Assembly: GCF_003173035.1 (NCBI RefSeq)
Contig: NZ_QGLE01000010.1
Coordinates: forward strand, 109,890-173,889
Direction: 5' to 3'
Length of the DNA stretch: 64,000 nt
Source: Zavarzinia aquatilis
GTDB taxonomy: Bacteria > Pseudomonadota > Alphaproteobacteria > Zavarziniales > Zavarziniaceae
Numbering within the stretch: the first letter of the stretch is position 1; every line of letters begins with the position of its first letter. The notes beneath the pieces were generated by a model. That model saw nothing but the letters and a program-made list of their open reading frames with translations. It was not told where the DNA came from and ran no database searches. The position numbers and the translations under genes are program-made. Shown here in pieces: positions 9,584 to 18,261 of the stretch.

Positions 9584-10789
9584 TTACCCCTGCTTGGCCG
9601 GCGCGGCGGCAGGCGCCGCCGGCGGCTGGTCGGGCACGATGCTGCCGTCGTCGGCGAGATGGGCGGGGATGGGCGTGACCGGCACCCCCGGGCGTACCCG
9701 GACGATGCCGTTGACGACGATCCTTTCCCCGGCCGCGAGACCCTTGCGGATGATGCGCAGGCCACCGACCGCGCCGCCCGGCTCGACCAGGCGCATCTGC
9801 GGCATGTGATCGTCGCCGACGACCCAGACGAAACGCCGGGTCTGGTCGGTGCCGATGGCGATGTCGGGCACGAGGACCGTCGGCGCCGGATCGCCCGCCT
9901 GCACCCGGATGCGGCCGAACATGCCGGGCGCCAGCACCCGGTCCGGATTGGGCAGCGAGGCGCGCACGCTGATCGTGCCGGTCGAGCGGTCGAGCTGATT
10001 GTCGAAGAAGTCGAGCGTGCCCCTGTGGGGATAGCCGCTCTCGTCGGCGAGGGCGATTTCGACCGGTACCGCATGGGCCGGGTCCGGCCGCTCGATCGAG
10101 CGCATCATGCGCTGGTAACGGATGAAGACCTGTTCGTCGGCATCGAAATAGAAGCGGATCGGGTCGGTCGAGACCACGGTGGTCAGCAGCGTGCCGCCGG
10201 CATTGCCCGAGACGAGATTGCCGACGGTGACATTGGTGCGGCTGATGCGGCCGGCGATGGGCGCCCGGATGCGGGTGAAGGACAGGTTCAGCTCGGCCTG
10301 GCGCAGCGCCGCCTCGCCCGCGTCGACGCTGGCGGCGGCGGAACGGCGGGCCTGCATCCGCTCGTCCAGCACCTGCTGCGAGGCATTGCCGCCCTGGCGC
10401 AGCGCGGCGTAGCGGTTCACCTCGCGGACCGCGAGTTCGAGCGCGGCCTTGGCCGATTCGACATCCGCCCGCGCCCGCGCCACTTCCGCCTCGAAGGGCC
10501 GGGGGTCGATGACATAGAGCAGCTGACCGGCGGAGACTTCCTGCCCGTCCTCGAAGGCGACCTGATCGAGATAACCCGAGACCCGGGCCCGGATTTCCAC
10601 CGAATCGACGGCGGCGAAGCGGCCGGTGAATTCGTCCCATTCCGCCATCTCGCGCACCAGCGGCGCGGCGACGGTGACCGGCATCGGTCCGGGCGCCTGG
10701 GGCGGGGCCGTGCCGCTGTCGCAGGCGGCGAGCCCCAGCGCGAGGCCGAGGGCGAGAACGAAGGAATGGCGCTTGGCCGCAGAAATCAT
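9584..10789 (-). CDS. RND efflux periplasmic adaptor, lipoprotein (MFP family)
   Basis: This 401-residue membrane-fusion protein links the RND pump to an outer-membrane channel. A lipoprotein signal ends at LGLAACDSG, so the mature protein is probably lipid-anchored. The order is barrel-sandwich half (VSGYLDQVAFEDGQEVSAGQ), alpha-helical hairpin (about residues 100-165), second lipoyl half (FTRIRAPIAGRISRTNV), then beta-barrel and membrane-proximal domains. The tail is Ala/Pro-rich. The ATG at 10789 was chosen over an extension to 10942 because only this start yields a lipoprotein signal. It is first in an operon with the transporter and divergent from dapA across 262 bp. Confidence 0.95.
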   Translation of the reverse strand: MISAAKRHSFVLALGLALGLAACDSGTAPPQAPGPMPVTVAAPLVREMAEWDEFTGRFAAVDSVEIRARVSGYLDQVAFEDGQEVSAGQLLYVIDPRPFEAEVARARADVESAKAALELAVREVNRYAALRQGGNASQQVLDERMQARRSAAASVDAGEAALRQAELNLSFTRIRAPIAGRISRTNVTVGNLVSGNAGGTLLTTVVSTDPIRFYFDADEQVFIRYQRMMRSIERPDPAHAVPVEIALADESGYPHRGTLDFFDNQLDRSTGTISVRASLPNPDRVLAPGMFGRIRVQAGDPAPTVLVPDIAIGTDQTRRFVWVVGDDHMPQMRLVEPGGAVGGLRIIRKGLAAGERIVVNGIVRVRPGVPVTPIPAHLADDGSIVPDQPPAAPAAAPAKQG

Positions 10790-11051
10790 GATGAAGCCCC
10801 GGATGGCAGCAGGGTGCGGCGCCCCGCCGCCCGCTTTCGGCACGGGGGAGGCCTGAATAGACCAGCAGCGTGGTCGGATATTGCCTTCGCCGTCAATCAT
10901 ACCCAAGGACAAGGCAGACCAACCGTTTGTGCAATGCGGCATTCGCGAGGCCTTGACGCCTCCGCGCGGTCATGGTTGGCCTGCGCCGGCAGATGTTGAA
11001 GCGGGCACGCTTGCCCGCTATGGTCTGCGGCTCCACTGGAAGAGGCCTGTC
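10790..11051. promoter_or_regulatory. Divergent intergenic region, efflux adaptor / dapA
   Basis: 262 bp separate the starts of the efflux adaptor (minus) and dapA (plus), so both promoters should lie here. No gene, clear operator palindrome or divergent TetR-type regulator is visible. Local regulation of the pump is therefore not evident. Confidence 0.5.
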
Positions 11052-11945
11052 ATGTCCGACGTTCGCGCCCGCATTCGCGGCTCGATCCCTGCACTCATCA
11101 CCCCGTTCCGCGACGGCAAGGTGGATGAGCGAAAGTTGCAGGAGTTCGTCGACTGGCAGATCAAACAGGGCACCCATGGCCTCGTGCCCTGCGGGACCAC
11201 GGGCGAGAGCCCGACCCTGAGCCATGAAGAGCATCACCGCGTGGTCGATCTGGTGATCGAGGCGGCGGCCGGCCGCGTGCCGGTGATCGCCGGCGCCGGC
11301 TCCAATTCGACCGCCGAGGCGATCGCCCTCGCCGCCCATGCCAAGGCGGCGGGCGCCGATGCCTGCCTCGTCGTCACGCCCTATTACAACAAGCCGACGC
11401 AGGACGGGCTGTTCGCGCATTTCGAGGCGATCTCGAAGGCGGTCGATCTGCCGATCATCGTCTACAACATCCCCGGCCGCTGCGTCGTCGACATCACCCC
11501 GGCGACCATGGCGCGCATCGCGAAGCTGCCGACCGTGATCGGCGTCAAGGAAGCGACCGGCGACGTCGCCCGCTATGCCAAGCACCGGGAGCTGATCGGG
11601 CCGGAGTTCCTGCAGCTCGCGGGCGACGACAGTCTCGCCGTCGCGGCCTCGGCCAATGGCGCCGTCGGCTGCATCTCGGTCGCGGCCAATATCGCGCCGC
11701 GCCTCTATGCCGATCTGCAGAACGCCCTGATGGCGGGCGATTTCACCGCCGCCCTCGCCCTTCAGGACCGGGTGACCCTGCTGAACGAAGCCCTGTTCCT
11801 CGAGCCGAATCCCTGCCCGGTCAAATGGGCGGCGGGCCGGCTCGGCATCTGCGAACCCGATCTGCGCCTGCCCATGCTGGGCATCGGCCCCGCCACCGCC
11901 GAGCGCATGGAAGCGGCGCTGAAGCGGGCCGGTCTCGTCAACTGA
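11052..11945 (+). CDS. dapA: 4-hydroxy-tetrahydrodipicolinate synthase
   Basis: This 297-residue TIM-barrel enzyme condenses pyruvate with aspartate semialdehyde in lysine/diaminopimelate synthesis. All key residues are present: Schiff-base K166 in [10 protein letters not shown], proton-relay T49/T50, Y112 and Y138, and substrate-binding R143 in YNIPGRC. Each sits at a constant offset of five from the E. coli enzyme. The ATG at 11052 gives [19 protein letters not shown], the normal N-terminus; the frame is open further upstream but without family support. It is followed 7 bp later by smpB. Confidence 0.97.
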   Translation: MSDVRARIRGSIPALITPFRDGKVDERKLQEFVDWQIKQGTHGLVPCGTTGESPTLSHEEHHRVVDLVIEAAAGRVPVIAGAGSNSTAEAIALAAHAKAAGADACLVVTPYYNKPTQDGLFAHFEAISKAVDLPIIVYNIPGRCVVDITPATMARIAKLPTVIGVKEATGDVARYAKHRELIGPEFLQLAGDDSLAVAASANGAVGCISVAANIAPRLYADLQNALMAGDFTAALALQDRVTLLNEALFLEPNPCPVKWAAGRLGICEPDLRLPMLGIGPATAERMEAALKRAGLVN

Positions 11946-11952
11946 GGGTGTG

Positions 11953-12438
11953 ATGGCCGCCGACAAGAAACGCGACGAAGCGAAGAAGTACATCGCCGAA
12001 AACCGCAAGGCCCGGCACAACTACTTCATTGAGGACCGGATCGAGGCGGGCATCATCCTCAAGGGGTCCGAGGTGAAGGCGCTGCGCGGCGGCCAGACCA
12101 ATATCGGCGACAGCTACGCCGGCGCCAACCAGGGCGCCGGCCTCTGGCTCTACAACGCCTATATCCCGGAATACCGCGAAGCCAACCGCGAGAACCACGA
12201 GCCGCGCCGGCCGCGCCAGCTGCTGCTGCGCAAGCGCGAGATCGCCCGCCTGCACCAGGAAGTGACGCGCGGCGGCATGACCCTCGTGCCCCTCGCCATG
12301 TATTTCAACGATCGCGGCAAGGCCAAGATCGAACTCGGCCTCGCCAAGGGCAAGAAGCTGCACGACAAGCGCGAGACCGAGAAGGAACGGGATTGGGCGC
12401 GGGAAAAGTCCCGCGTCATGAAGGCGAACAACCGCTGA
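11953..12438 (+). CDS. smpB: SsrA-binding protein SmpB
   Basis: This 161-residue tmRNA-binding protein is essential for trans-translation rescue of stalled ribosomes. The OB-fold core includes [27 protein letters not shown] and a basic C-terminal tail ending [12 protein letters not shown], which enters the ribosomal A site. A GTG lies directly before the ATG at 11953; the ATG preceded by gagggtg was chosen. The last 78 bp are duplicated 3.7 kb downstream, but this copy is intact. In many alphaproteobacteria smpB is followed by rpoZ; here an RTX gene follows instead. Confidence 0.97.
   Translation: MAADKKRDEAKKYIAENRKARHNYFIEDRIEAGIILKGSEVKALRGGQTNIGDSYAGANQGAGLWLYNAYIPEYREANRENHEPRRPRQLLLRKREIARLHQEVTRGGMTLVPLAMYFNDRGKAKIELGLAKGKKLHDKRETEKERDWAREKSRVMKANNR
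12358..12435 (+). repeat. Direct repeat copy 1: 3' end of smpB
   Basis: This 78-bp segment inside intact smpB starts at ctgcacgacaagcgcgag and ends at gcgaacaaccgc. It recurs in the same orientation at 16122-16199 with three mismatches. The pair brackets the RTX/FG-GAP gene. The layout resembles an attachment site made from a gene 3' end, but no integrase is present. Confidence 0.9.
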
Positions 12439-12447
12439 TCCCACGGC

Positions 12448-12477
12448 CCCACCGGCGCTCTTTCGGGCGCCAGTGGG
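12448..12477. terminator. Imperfect hairpin between convergent smpB and RTX gene
   Basis: The 30-bp segment forms a long GC-rich stem (arms cccaccggcgctc and gggcgccagtggg) with two imperfect pairs and a tttcg-type loop. It sits between the convergent stops of smpB and the RTX gene. There is no T-tract, so it would be an atypical bidirectional terminator. Confidence 0.5.
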
Positions 12478-12486
12478 AATGCCGGC

Positions 12487-15400
12487 TCACACCAGGATCT
12501 GGATATCCTGGTCCACGGCCAGCGCGATTTGGCCGCCGATGGCATAGAGGTCGTAATCGACGCCGCCATGGCTGGCGACGCTGACCACCGGACCCAGGTC
12601 GACGAGTGCCATCCGGTCCTCCGTGTCGCCCGTGATGACCAGGACGTTGTCGTAACCCGTCCCGAGCACGTCGCTGTCGGCGGCGCCGAGAGCGAGGACG
12701 TCGAGCGCCGCCACCGTCACCGTCTGGCTGCCGTTGCCGGTCAGGTCGATCGCTTCGATGTCGTAGACGAAGCCGTCGAGCGTGCCGAGATCGAAACCGG
12801 TCGCGATCTTCAGCGTGTCGAAGCCGGTCCCGCCATGGACGCGGAACAGATTGCCCGCGCCGACGTCGATCACGTCGTCGCCCGAGCCGGCGAGGAAGAC
12901 GTCGGCTCCGCCGCCGCCGATCAACGTATCGTTGCCGCGCCCGCCGACGATCCTCTCCGCCGCCGCCGTGCCGGTCAGACTGTTGTCGGTATCGTCGCCC
13001 GCGACCTGGACGAGGTCGAAACCTTCCGGCCCACCATAGATCACATGGGCCGCACCCACGTTGAATCCATCGCCATCGGCCAGGGGCACGCCGACGACGA
13101 GATCGGCGAAGCCGTCGCCGTTGACGTCGCCGGCGGCCGAGACCGACTGACCCAAATGGTCGCCGCTCGTACCGCGGATCGTGAAGCCAAGGTCGGGGGA
13201 AAGATCCCGCACATTCAGGATACTGCGGCCGCCGATGTCGGTGCCCAGGCCATCGGTCGTGCCGAAGACGACATAGGCCGCGCCCGCGGCGGTACCGCCG
13301 CCATCGTTGAAGTCGGCACCGATGATCAGATCGTCGATGCCGTCGCCGTTCACGTCACCGGCCGAGGAGACGCTGAATCCGAAGCGATCATACATCGCGT
13401 TGGCCCCAATGACGAAGCCCTGGCTGGACGGGAGACTCGCCAGGTCGAGCACCTGGCGGCCGCCGACGTCGGTGCCGAAACCGCCCGCGCCGCCATAGAC
13501 GACATAGGCCGCGCCAGCGAAGCTGACACTCGCGCTGTCATAAATCGCGCCGACGATCAGGTCGTCATAGCCGTCGCCATTGACGTCACCCGCCGAGGAG
13601 ACACTGTAGCCGGTGAGGACTTGCGCGCTGGCGCCCTGGATGACGAACCCCTGCGCCGCGCTCAGGCTCGCGGTGTCGATCACCTGACGACCCGCGCCGT
13701 CTGCCGTGCCGAAGCCCGACGACGAGCCGAAGATGACATAGGCTTCGCCCGCCTGATCGCCGCCGTCGTCGCCCCGAGGGGCGCCGATGATCACATCGTC
13801 GAAGCCGTCACCATTGATGTCGCCAGCGGAGGAGACGCTGGAGCCCAGTTGGTCGCCATTTTGGTCGCCCACGATGATGAAGCCCTGCGCCGCGCTCAGG
13901 CTCGTCGTGTCGATCACCTGACGGCCCGCGCCATCCGCCGTGCCGAAGCCCGACGACGTACCGAAGATGACATAGGCTTCGCCTGCGGGAATGCCACCGT
14001 ATTGGCCCGAGCGCGCGCCGATGACGACATCGGCGAAGCCATCGCCATTGACATCGCCGGCTTCCGAGACCGCCCAGCCCAGAAAGTCGCCATTGAGATC
14101 GCCGTCGACAATGAAGCCCTGCGTCGCCGAGAGCGTGGAAAGGTCGATCACGGCACGGCCGGAGCCATCGACCGTGCCGAGCCCCGACGCCCCGCCGAAG
14201 ACGATATAGGCCTCCCCCGTGTTGGTGCCGGCATCATCGCCAAAACGCGCGCCGACGATCAGGTCGTCGTAGCCGTCGCCGTTGACATCCCCCGCGCCAG
14301 AGACCGTTGAGCCAACCTGATCGCCCGCCGCATCACCCTGAATGATGAAGCCCGCGGCCGGTGAAAGCGTGGTCATGTCCAGTACCTTGCGGCCCGAGCC
14401 GTCGACCGTGCCGATGCCGTCGGCGGTGCCGAAGACGACATAGGCTTCGCCGGCCGCGCTGCCGCCGTCGTCGCCATAGCGAGCACCGACGATCAGGTCG
14501 TCATAACCATCGCCATTGATGTCGCCTGCCGATGAAACGGTCCAGCCCAGGGAATCGCCCGCGCTGTCGCCCATGATGACGAAGCCGCGATCCGGATCGA
14601 GCGAAACGCTGTCGATCAACTGGCGCTCGTTGCCGCCGACGAGCGTGGTGGTGCCGAACACGGGCGCGGTCTGCAGCCCCGTGAGATCCACACCGCCGGT
14701 GACGGAAAGGCTGGTGGTCCCTTGAACGAACTGCATGGCACGAGCGCCGCCGAGGAGCGAGACCCCCGCCGACAGCCAGCCCGTGTCGCTGCTGGACAGG
14801 CTGTCGACGGCTTCGCCCCGTACCGTGATCTCGCCGCCCTGCGCCGCGGAGATTACATAGCTGTCAGCGCCCGTGCCGCCGATCAGCACATCGCCGCCCG
14901 AGCCATAGAGCGTGTCGTCGCCCCCGCCGCCGTCGAGCGTGTTGCCGCCCTTGTTGCCGTAGATCGTGTTGGCGAGGTCGTTGCCGGTCACATCTATGTC
15001 GGCCGCACCCCGCAGGATCAGGCTCTCCACCGACTGGCCAACGCCCAGGGTCCAGGTCGCGTCGACAAAAGCGCGGTCCGCGCCCTCGCCCGCCGTCTCC
15101 GTGACCGTGTCGCCGGCGTCGTCGACATAATAGGTATCGTCGCCTGCGCCGCCGATCATGCTGTCGGCACCCGTGCCGCCGATCAGCACGTCGGCGCCGT
15201 CGCCACCCGAAAGCGTGTCGTTGCCGCCCTTTCCTCTCAGCCGGTCGTCGCCGCCGAGCCCGCTCAGCGCGTTGATCGCATCATTGCCGGTGATCTGATT
15301 GGCGCTGTCGCTGCCGGTCAGGTCGAGTGCCGCCCCGCCCCTGGCCGCGAGTTGCTCGACCTCGGCCCCCAGAGCGAGAGCGAAGCTGACCGCGGCGTTG

Positions 15401-15993
15401 ACCCGGTCATTCCCCTCGCCCGCCGCCTCGGTCACGGTGTCGCCGGCATTGTCGACGAAATAAGTGTCGTCGCCCGCGCCACCCGCCATGGCGTCGGCGC
15501 CCGCGCCGCCGTCCAGCAGGTCGTCCGCCGCGCTTCCCGTCAGCGTGTCGTCGCCGCCCCGGCCATAGAGTTTGTCCCCGCCGCCGCCGCCGATCAGGAC
15601 ATTGGCGCCGTCGTTGCCGAAGATCTGGTTGGCGAAAAGATTGCCGGTCAGGTCAATCGCCGCCGTGCCGGTGGCCGCGACGAAGCGCTCGATCTCAGCC
15701 GTCGCCGACAGCGTGTAGGAAACGGAAGCCGTCACCTTGTCGCGGCCTTCACCGGTCAGTTCGACCACGACATCGCCAGCGTCGTCGACGACATAGCTGT
15801 CGTTGCCGGTGCCCCCCGTCATCATGTCCGCCCCGGCGCCGCCATCCAGCCGGTCGTCGCCGCCGCCGCCGGTCAGCGTGTCGTCACCACCGCGGCCGAA
15901 GAGTTGATCGTTGTCCTTCAGACCGTCGATGACATCGGCCCCGGCTGTGCCTACAAGCCGTTCCGCGCCGTCCGTTCCCGTGATCGAAGCCAC
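12487..15993 (-). CDS. Large RTX / FG-GAP repeat calcium-binding protein
   Basis: This 1168-residue, very acidic Gly/Asp-rich protein is probably exported by a type I system and surface-attached or released. Residues 1 to about 375 carry several blocks of RTX nonapeptides ([20 protein letters not shown] and similar). Between blocks are spacers of the [14 protein letters not shown] type that recur three times ([21 protein letters not shown]). About residues 460-1000 hold seven FG-GAP repeats, each with a calcium loop such as [16 protein letters not shown] and a strand like GEAYVVFG, suggesting an integrin-alpha-like beta-propeller. One further RTX block ([16 protein letters not shown]) and a short tail follow. 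The start is GTG at 15993, preceded by an aacaggggg ribosome site. No enzymatic domain or type I transporter genes are seen nearby. It lies between the two smpB-end repeats. Confidence 0.93.
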   Translation of the reverse strand: MASITGTDGAERLVGTAGADVIDGLKDNDQLFGRGGDDTLTGGGGDDRLDGGAGADMMTGGTGNDSYVVDDAGDVVVELTGEGRDKVTASVSYTLSATAEIERFVAATGTAAIDLTGNLFANQIFGNDGANVLIGGGGGDKLYGRGGDDTLTGSAADDLLDGGAGADAMAGGAGDDTYFVDNAGDTVTEAAGEGNDRVNAAVSFALALGAEVEQLAARGGAALDLTGSDSANQITGNDAINALSGLGGDDRLRGKGGNDTLSGGDGADVLIGGTGADSMIGGAGDDTYYVDDAGDTVTETAGEGADRAFVDATWTLGVGQSVESLILRGAADIDVTGNDLANTIYGNKGGNTLDGGGGDDTLYGSGGDVLIGGTGADSYVISAAQGGEITVRGEAVDSLSSSDTGWLSAGVSLLGGARAMQFVQGTTSLSVTGGVDLTGLQTAPVFGTTTLVGGNERQLIDSVSLDPDRGFVIMGDSAGDSLGWTVSSAGDINGDGYDDLIVGARYGDDGGSAAGEAYVVFGTADGIGTVDGSGRKVLDMTTLSPAAGFIIQGDAAGDQVGSTVSGAGDVNGDGYDDLIVGARFGDDAGTNTGEAYIVFGGASGLGTVDGSGRAVIDLSTLSATQGFIVDGDLNGDFLGWAVSEAGDVNGDGFADVVIGARSGQYGGIPAGEAYVIFGTSSGFGTADGAGRQVIDTTSLSAAQGFIIVGDQNGDQLGSSVSSAGDINGDGFDDVIIGAPRGDDGGDQAGEAYVIFGSSSGFGTADGAGRQVIDTASLSAAQGFVIQGASAQVLTGYSVSSAGDVNGDGYDDLIVGAIYDSASVSFAGAAYVVYGGAGGFGTDVGGRQVLDLASLPSSQGFVIGANAMYDRFGFSVSSAGDVNGDGIDDLIIGADFNDGGGTAAGAAYVVFGTTDGLGTDIGGRSILNVRDLSPDLGFTIRGTSGDHLGQSVSAAGDVNGDGFADLVVGVPLADGDGFNVGAAHVIYGGPEGFDLVQVAGDDTDNSLTGTAAAERIVGGRGNDTLIGGGGADVFLAGSGDDVIDVGAGNLFRVHGGTGFDTLKIATGFDLGTLDGFVYDIEAIDLTGNGSQTVTVAALDVLALGAADSDVLGTGYDNVLVITGDTEDRMALVDLGPVVSVASHGGVDYDLYAIGGQIALAVDQDIQILV

Positions 15994-16121
15994 TGTACTC
16001 GCCCCCTGTTGATGGCGGACTTCCTTCCGCCTCCGTCAAATCCCGGGGCATTTTAATGAACTAAATTAATAAATCACCCATAATGGATGAAATTCGACCT
16101 CATTTCATGCAGCCGAGGGGA
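15994..16121 (-). promoter_or_regulatory. AT-rich upstream region of the RTX gene
   Basis: This 128-bp stretch is distinctly AT-rich compared with the surrounding sequence (for example ttaatgaactaaattaata at about 16053-16071). It lies directly upstream of the RTX gene start and is the likely promoter region. It ends at the second copy of the smpB 3' end. No certain -35/-10 pair is assigned. Confidence 0.45.
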
Positions 16122-16199
16122 CTGCACGACAAGCGCGAGACCGAGAAGAAACGGGATTGGGCGCGGCAGAAGTCCCGCGTCATGAAGGCGAACAACCGC
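16122..16199 (+). repeat. Direct repeat copy 2: displaced smpB 3' end
   Basis: This is a 75/78 match to 12358-12435, in the same orientation. The differences are gaagaaacgg for gaaggaacgg, and ggcagaag for gggaaaag. The smpB stop codon is not preserved: the copy continues as cgccgagccgg instead of cgctgatccc. It is a partial gene duplicate with no start and is not expected to make protein. It marks the right edge of the RTX-containing segment. Confidence 0.9.
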
Positions 16200-16260
16200 C
16201 GAGCCGGTCGTCGCCGTTGAAGAAATCGTCCCCGGCCGGGGTGCCCGTCAACATAGCCAT
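16180..16260 (-). pseudogene. Remnant 5' end of a second RTX-type gene
   Basis: On the minus strand from ATG 16260 the frame reads MAMLTGTPAGDDFFNGDDRL. This has the typical beginning of an RTX calcium-binding protein (compare the neighbour's start [19 protein letters not shown]). After these 20 residues the frame runs into the reversed smpB-end duplicate, gives six unrelated residues and stops. It therefore looks like a gene start cut off at the duplication boundary. The family call rests on 20 residues only. Confidence 0.5.
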
Positions 16261-16457
16261 ACCCTGCCAGCCCAATCCCGCATATGCGTGTGAATCCGCG
16301 CGCCCTGTGGCCACAGGGGCGTCAAGCGCGCGATGTGATGAACACGGCGGCCTGGACCATGTCCCCAACTCCATCCGATTCATCGCCCTCGACCGCCAGA
16401 TGCGGGATGGCGCGCTCGGCGTTAGACTGTCACTCTCACTCGAACGGAACGATCGCG

Positions 16458-17126
16458 ATGACCGACGACGACAAACCCGGCCTCATCGGCGCCATCAAGG
16501 AAAAGCTCATCGCCACTAAGGAGAAGTGGGCGAAGGACGGTCGCCTGCTGACCGGCCAGGCGGCGGAGCGGAGCGAGCGCCTGCCGCCCGGCCAGCGCCT
16601 GGTCAAGGACTGGCCGGTGCTGGACCTTGGCGTTCAGCCTTCCGTGCCGACCGATGTCTGGCGGCTGGACGTCGACGGCGCGGTGGTCAACCCGCTGTCC
16701 TGGGGCTGGCAGGAGTTCATGGCCCAGCCGCAGGTCGACGATGTCTCGGACATCCATTGCGTCACCGCCTGGTCGCGCTACGACAACCGCTGGACCGGGG
16801 TCTCGGCCCAGTATCTGCTCGCCCTTGTGCAGCCCCGGCCCGAGGCGCGCCACGTCGTGCTGCACGCCTATGACGGCTATACCACCAATGTCACGCTGGA
16901 GAATTTCGCGGCGCCCGATGTCGTCATCGCCCATGGCTGGGAAGGCCGGCCGCTGAGCCGCGAGCATGGCGGCCCGGTGCGGCTGATCGTGCCGCAATAT
17001 TATTTCTGGAAATCAGCCAAATGGCTGAAGCGCATCGAATTCCGCGCCGACGACAAACCCGGCTTCTGGGAAGTGCGGGGTTATCACAACGAAGGCGATC
17101 CCTGGAAGGAAGACCGCTACAGCTGA
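16458..17126 (+). CDS. Sulfite-oxidase-like molybdopterin oxidoreductase
   Basis: This 222-residue protein of the sulfite oxidase / nitrate reductase molybdopterin-binding family has the candidate molybdenum-ligating cysteine in DIHCVTAWSRYDNRW. The family hallmarks AYDGYTTNVTLE, GRPLSREHGGPVRLIVPQYY and KSAKWLKRIEF follow. No Tat or Sec signal is visible from the chosen start (ATG 16458, MTDDDKPGLIGAIKEKL), so it is probably cytoplasmic. It lacks the dimerisation and haem domains of true sulfite oxidases, so the substrate is unknown. The frame is open upstream to 16284 without family support. It is convergent with the HigA-like gene. Confidence 0.9.
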   Translation: MTDDDKPGLIGAIKEKLIATKEKWAKDGRLLTGQAAERSERLPPGQRLVKDWPVLDLGVQPSVPTDVWRLDVDGAVVNPLSWGWQEFMAQPQVDDVSDIHCVTAWSRYDNRWTGVSAQYLLALVQPRPEARHVVLHAYDGYTTNVTLENFAAPDVVIAHGWEGRPLSREHGGPVRLIVPQYYFWKSAKWLKRIEFRADDKPGFWEVRGYHNEGDPWKEDRYS

Positions 17127-17127
17127 A

Positions 17128-17154
17128 CCCCGGCGGCCGCAGCGGGCCGCCGGG
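17128..17154. terminator. Hairpin between convergent genes
   Basis: A perfect 10-bp stem (cccggcggcc / ggccgccggg) with a 7-base loop starts directly after the stop of the molybdoenzyme gene and precedes the stop of the convergent HigA-like gene. There is no long T-tract on the plus side; on the minus side it follows the gene end at 17168. It may serve both transcripts. Confidence 0.6.
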
Positions 17155-17167
17155 ATCGCAAGGTCGA

Positions 17168-17893
17168 TTACTTCTTCTTCGCGGCCTTGGCGGGGGCCGC
17201 CTTCTTCGGGGCCGCAGGCTTCTTCGCCGCTTCCTTCTTGGGGGCCGCTTCCTTCTTCGGCGCGGCCGCCTTCTTGGCGGGGGCGGGCGCGGCGGCGGCG
17301 ACCGGAGCCGGCTCGACCGCGGCGGCCTTGGCTGCCCTCTTCGGCGCCGGCTTCTTCACCTCTTCCTTTTTCGGAGCGGCCTTCGGGGCGGCGACCTTCT
17401 TGGCCGCTTCCTTCTTCGGCGCGGCCGCCTTCTTGGCCGGGGCCTTTTCGACCGCCGGCTTCTCGGCCGCCTTCTTGGCCACGGCCTTCTTCGGCGCCTT
17501 GGCGGGCGCTGCGGCCTCGGCCGGCTTGGCCTCGACCTTCTTCGGCATCGGGGCCGCCTTGGCCTTGGGCGCCGGGGTTGCCGGCTTGGAGGCGGCGTGC
17601 GGGATCTTGGACAGGATCTTGGCCAGCGCCGCCTCGGTCTGATGCAGGTCGTAGGCGATCTGCTGCTCCAGCCATTCGCGGGCATTGGTGCCCGTCACCT
17701 TGGCGATGCGCAGCGCCATGTCGGCGGTCAGGTTGCGGCGGAAGTTCACCAGCTGGTTGATGGTCCGGCGCGACACGCCGGTCAGCTTGGCGAGCTGGTC
17801 CTGGGTCAGGCCCAGTTTCTCGAGGACGGTTTCGGCGATGGAAACGCCGGGATGTGCGGGACCCGTTGCGACGGTCTTGCCTTTAGCGGCCAT
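17168..17893 (-). CDS. HigA/VapI-type HTH protein with histone-H1-like Lys/Ala/Pro tail
   Basis: This 241-residue DNA-binding protein has two unlike halves. Residues about 13-95 are a HigA/VapI-type XRE helix-turn-helix domain: HPGVSIAETVLEKLGLTQDQ, LAKLTGVSRRTINQLVN, then NLTADMALRIAKVTGT and AREWLEQQIAYDLH, as in HigA antitoxins. From about residue 105 to the end is a low-complexity tail of KKA, PKKEA and APAKK units that resembles eukaryotic histone H1 C-termini and bacterial H1-like proteins. No HigB toxin gene adjoins it. It may act as a nucleoid-associated or regulatory protein rather than an antitoxin. Two palindromes lie upstream. Confidence 0.88.
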   Translation of the reverse strand: MAAKGKTVATGPAHPGVSIAETVLEKLGLTQDQLAKLTGVSRRTINQLVNFRRNLTADMALRIAKVTGTNAREWLEQQIAYDLHQTEAALAKILSKIPHAASKPATPAPKAKAAPMPKKVEAKPAEAAAPAKAPKKAVAKKAAEKPAVEKAPAKKAAAPKKEAAKKVAAPKAAPKKEEVKKPAPKRAAKAAAVEPAPVAAAAPAPAKKAAAPKKEAAPKKEAAKKPAAPKKAAPAKAAKKK

Positions 17894-17970
17894 TGTTCTC
17901 GCGCCCTTCTTGGCGACCCGACGGCGATCCCGTCAGGGTGGCGGCGCACCGACGGGTGGCCACCGTTATC

Positions 17971-17982
17971 GGATGCGCATCC
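17971..17982. promoter_or_regulatory. Palindromic operator candidate 1 (ggatgcgcatcc)
   Basis: A perfect 12-bp palindrome, ggatgcgcatcc, lies 78 bp upstream of the HigA-like start. It shares the core gatgcgcatc with a second palindrome 46 bp away, centre to centre. HigA-type proteins commonly bind palindromes in their own promoters, so autoregulation is a fair inference. Confidence 0.5.
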
Positions 17983-18015
17983 TCGCGGTGCGCGGGTTTC
18001 TTGACGTGCGCAAAG

Positions 18016-18029
18016 CAGATGCGCATCTG
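18016..18029. promoter_or_regulatory. Palindromic operator candidate 2 (cagatgcgcatctg)
   Basis: A perfect 14-bp palindrome, cagatgcgcatctg, lies 123 bp upstream of the HigA-like start and has the same gatgcgcatc core as site 1. Confidence 0.5.
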
Positions 18030-18261
18030 AACTCACAGGGGCCGACGGACGCGCGCGGAACGCTCAGGATGGACGCAAGCGGGACGGAACGCGGAGCAGC
18101 CGGCTCGCCGCCTGTCACGCGGCACGCTATAGTAACCACAAATCACGCGGCCTGCATAGACCATTTGAGTTACACAAGTAATCGCTTGCCTCGATACATC
18201 CCTGTGGGACATTGTTCGGCCCCGCAGGTCTTTACACGGCGACTGCAATCAGGAGCGGACC

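Larger units (their letters stand above)
17894..18261. promoter_or_regulatory. Divergent intergenic region, HigA-like gene / DUF2333 gene
   Basis: 368 bp without a convincing gene. It holds two related palindromes (separate entries) on the HigA-like side. On the DUF2333 side is a less GC-rich stretch ending in the ribosome site caggagcgg before ATG 18262. Both promoters should be here. Confidence 0.55.

Noticed and set aside
12487..15993. Regular tandem DNA repeats that might be read as a CRISPR or satellite array
   Set aside because: The periodicity follows codon-level RTX and FG-GAP repeats in one long gene; units vary in sequence and there are no spacers.
12439..16121. A complete integrative element at smpB
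   Set aside because: The segment contains no integrase, excisionase or transfer gene, only the RTX gene, so an active element cannot be claimed.
17168..17893. A complete HigBA toxin-antitoxin system
   Set aside because: No HigB-like gene of about 90 codons lies upstream or downstream; upstream is the DUF2333 intergenic region and downstream is the molybdoenzyme gene.
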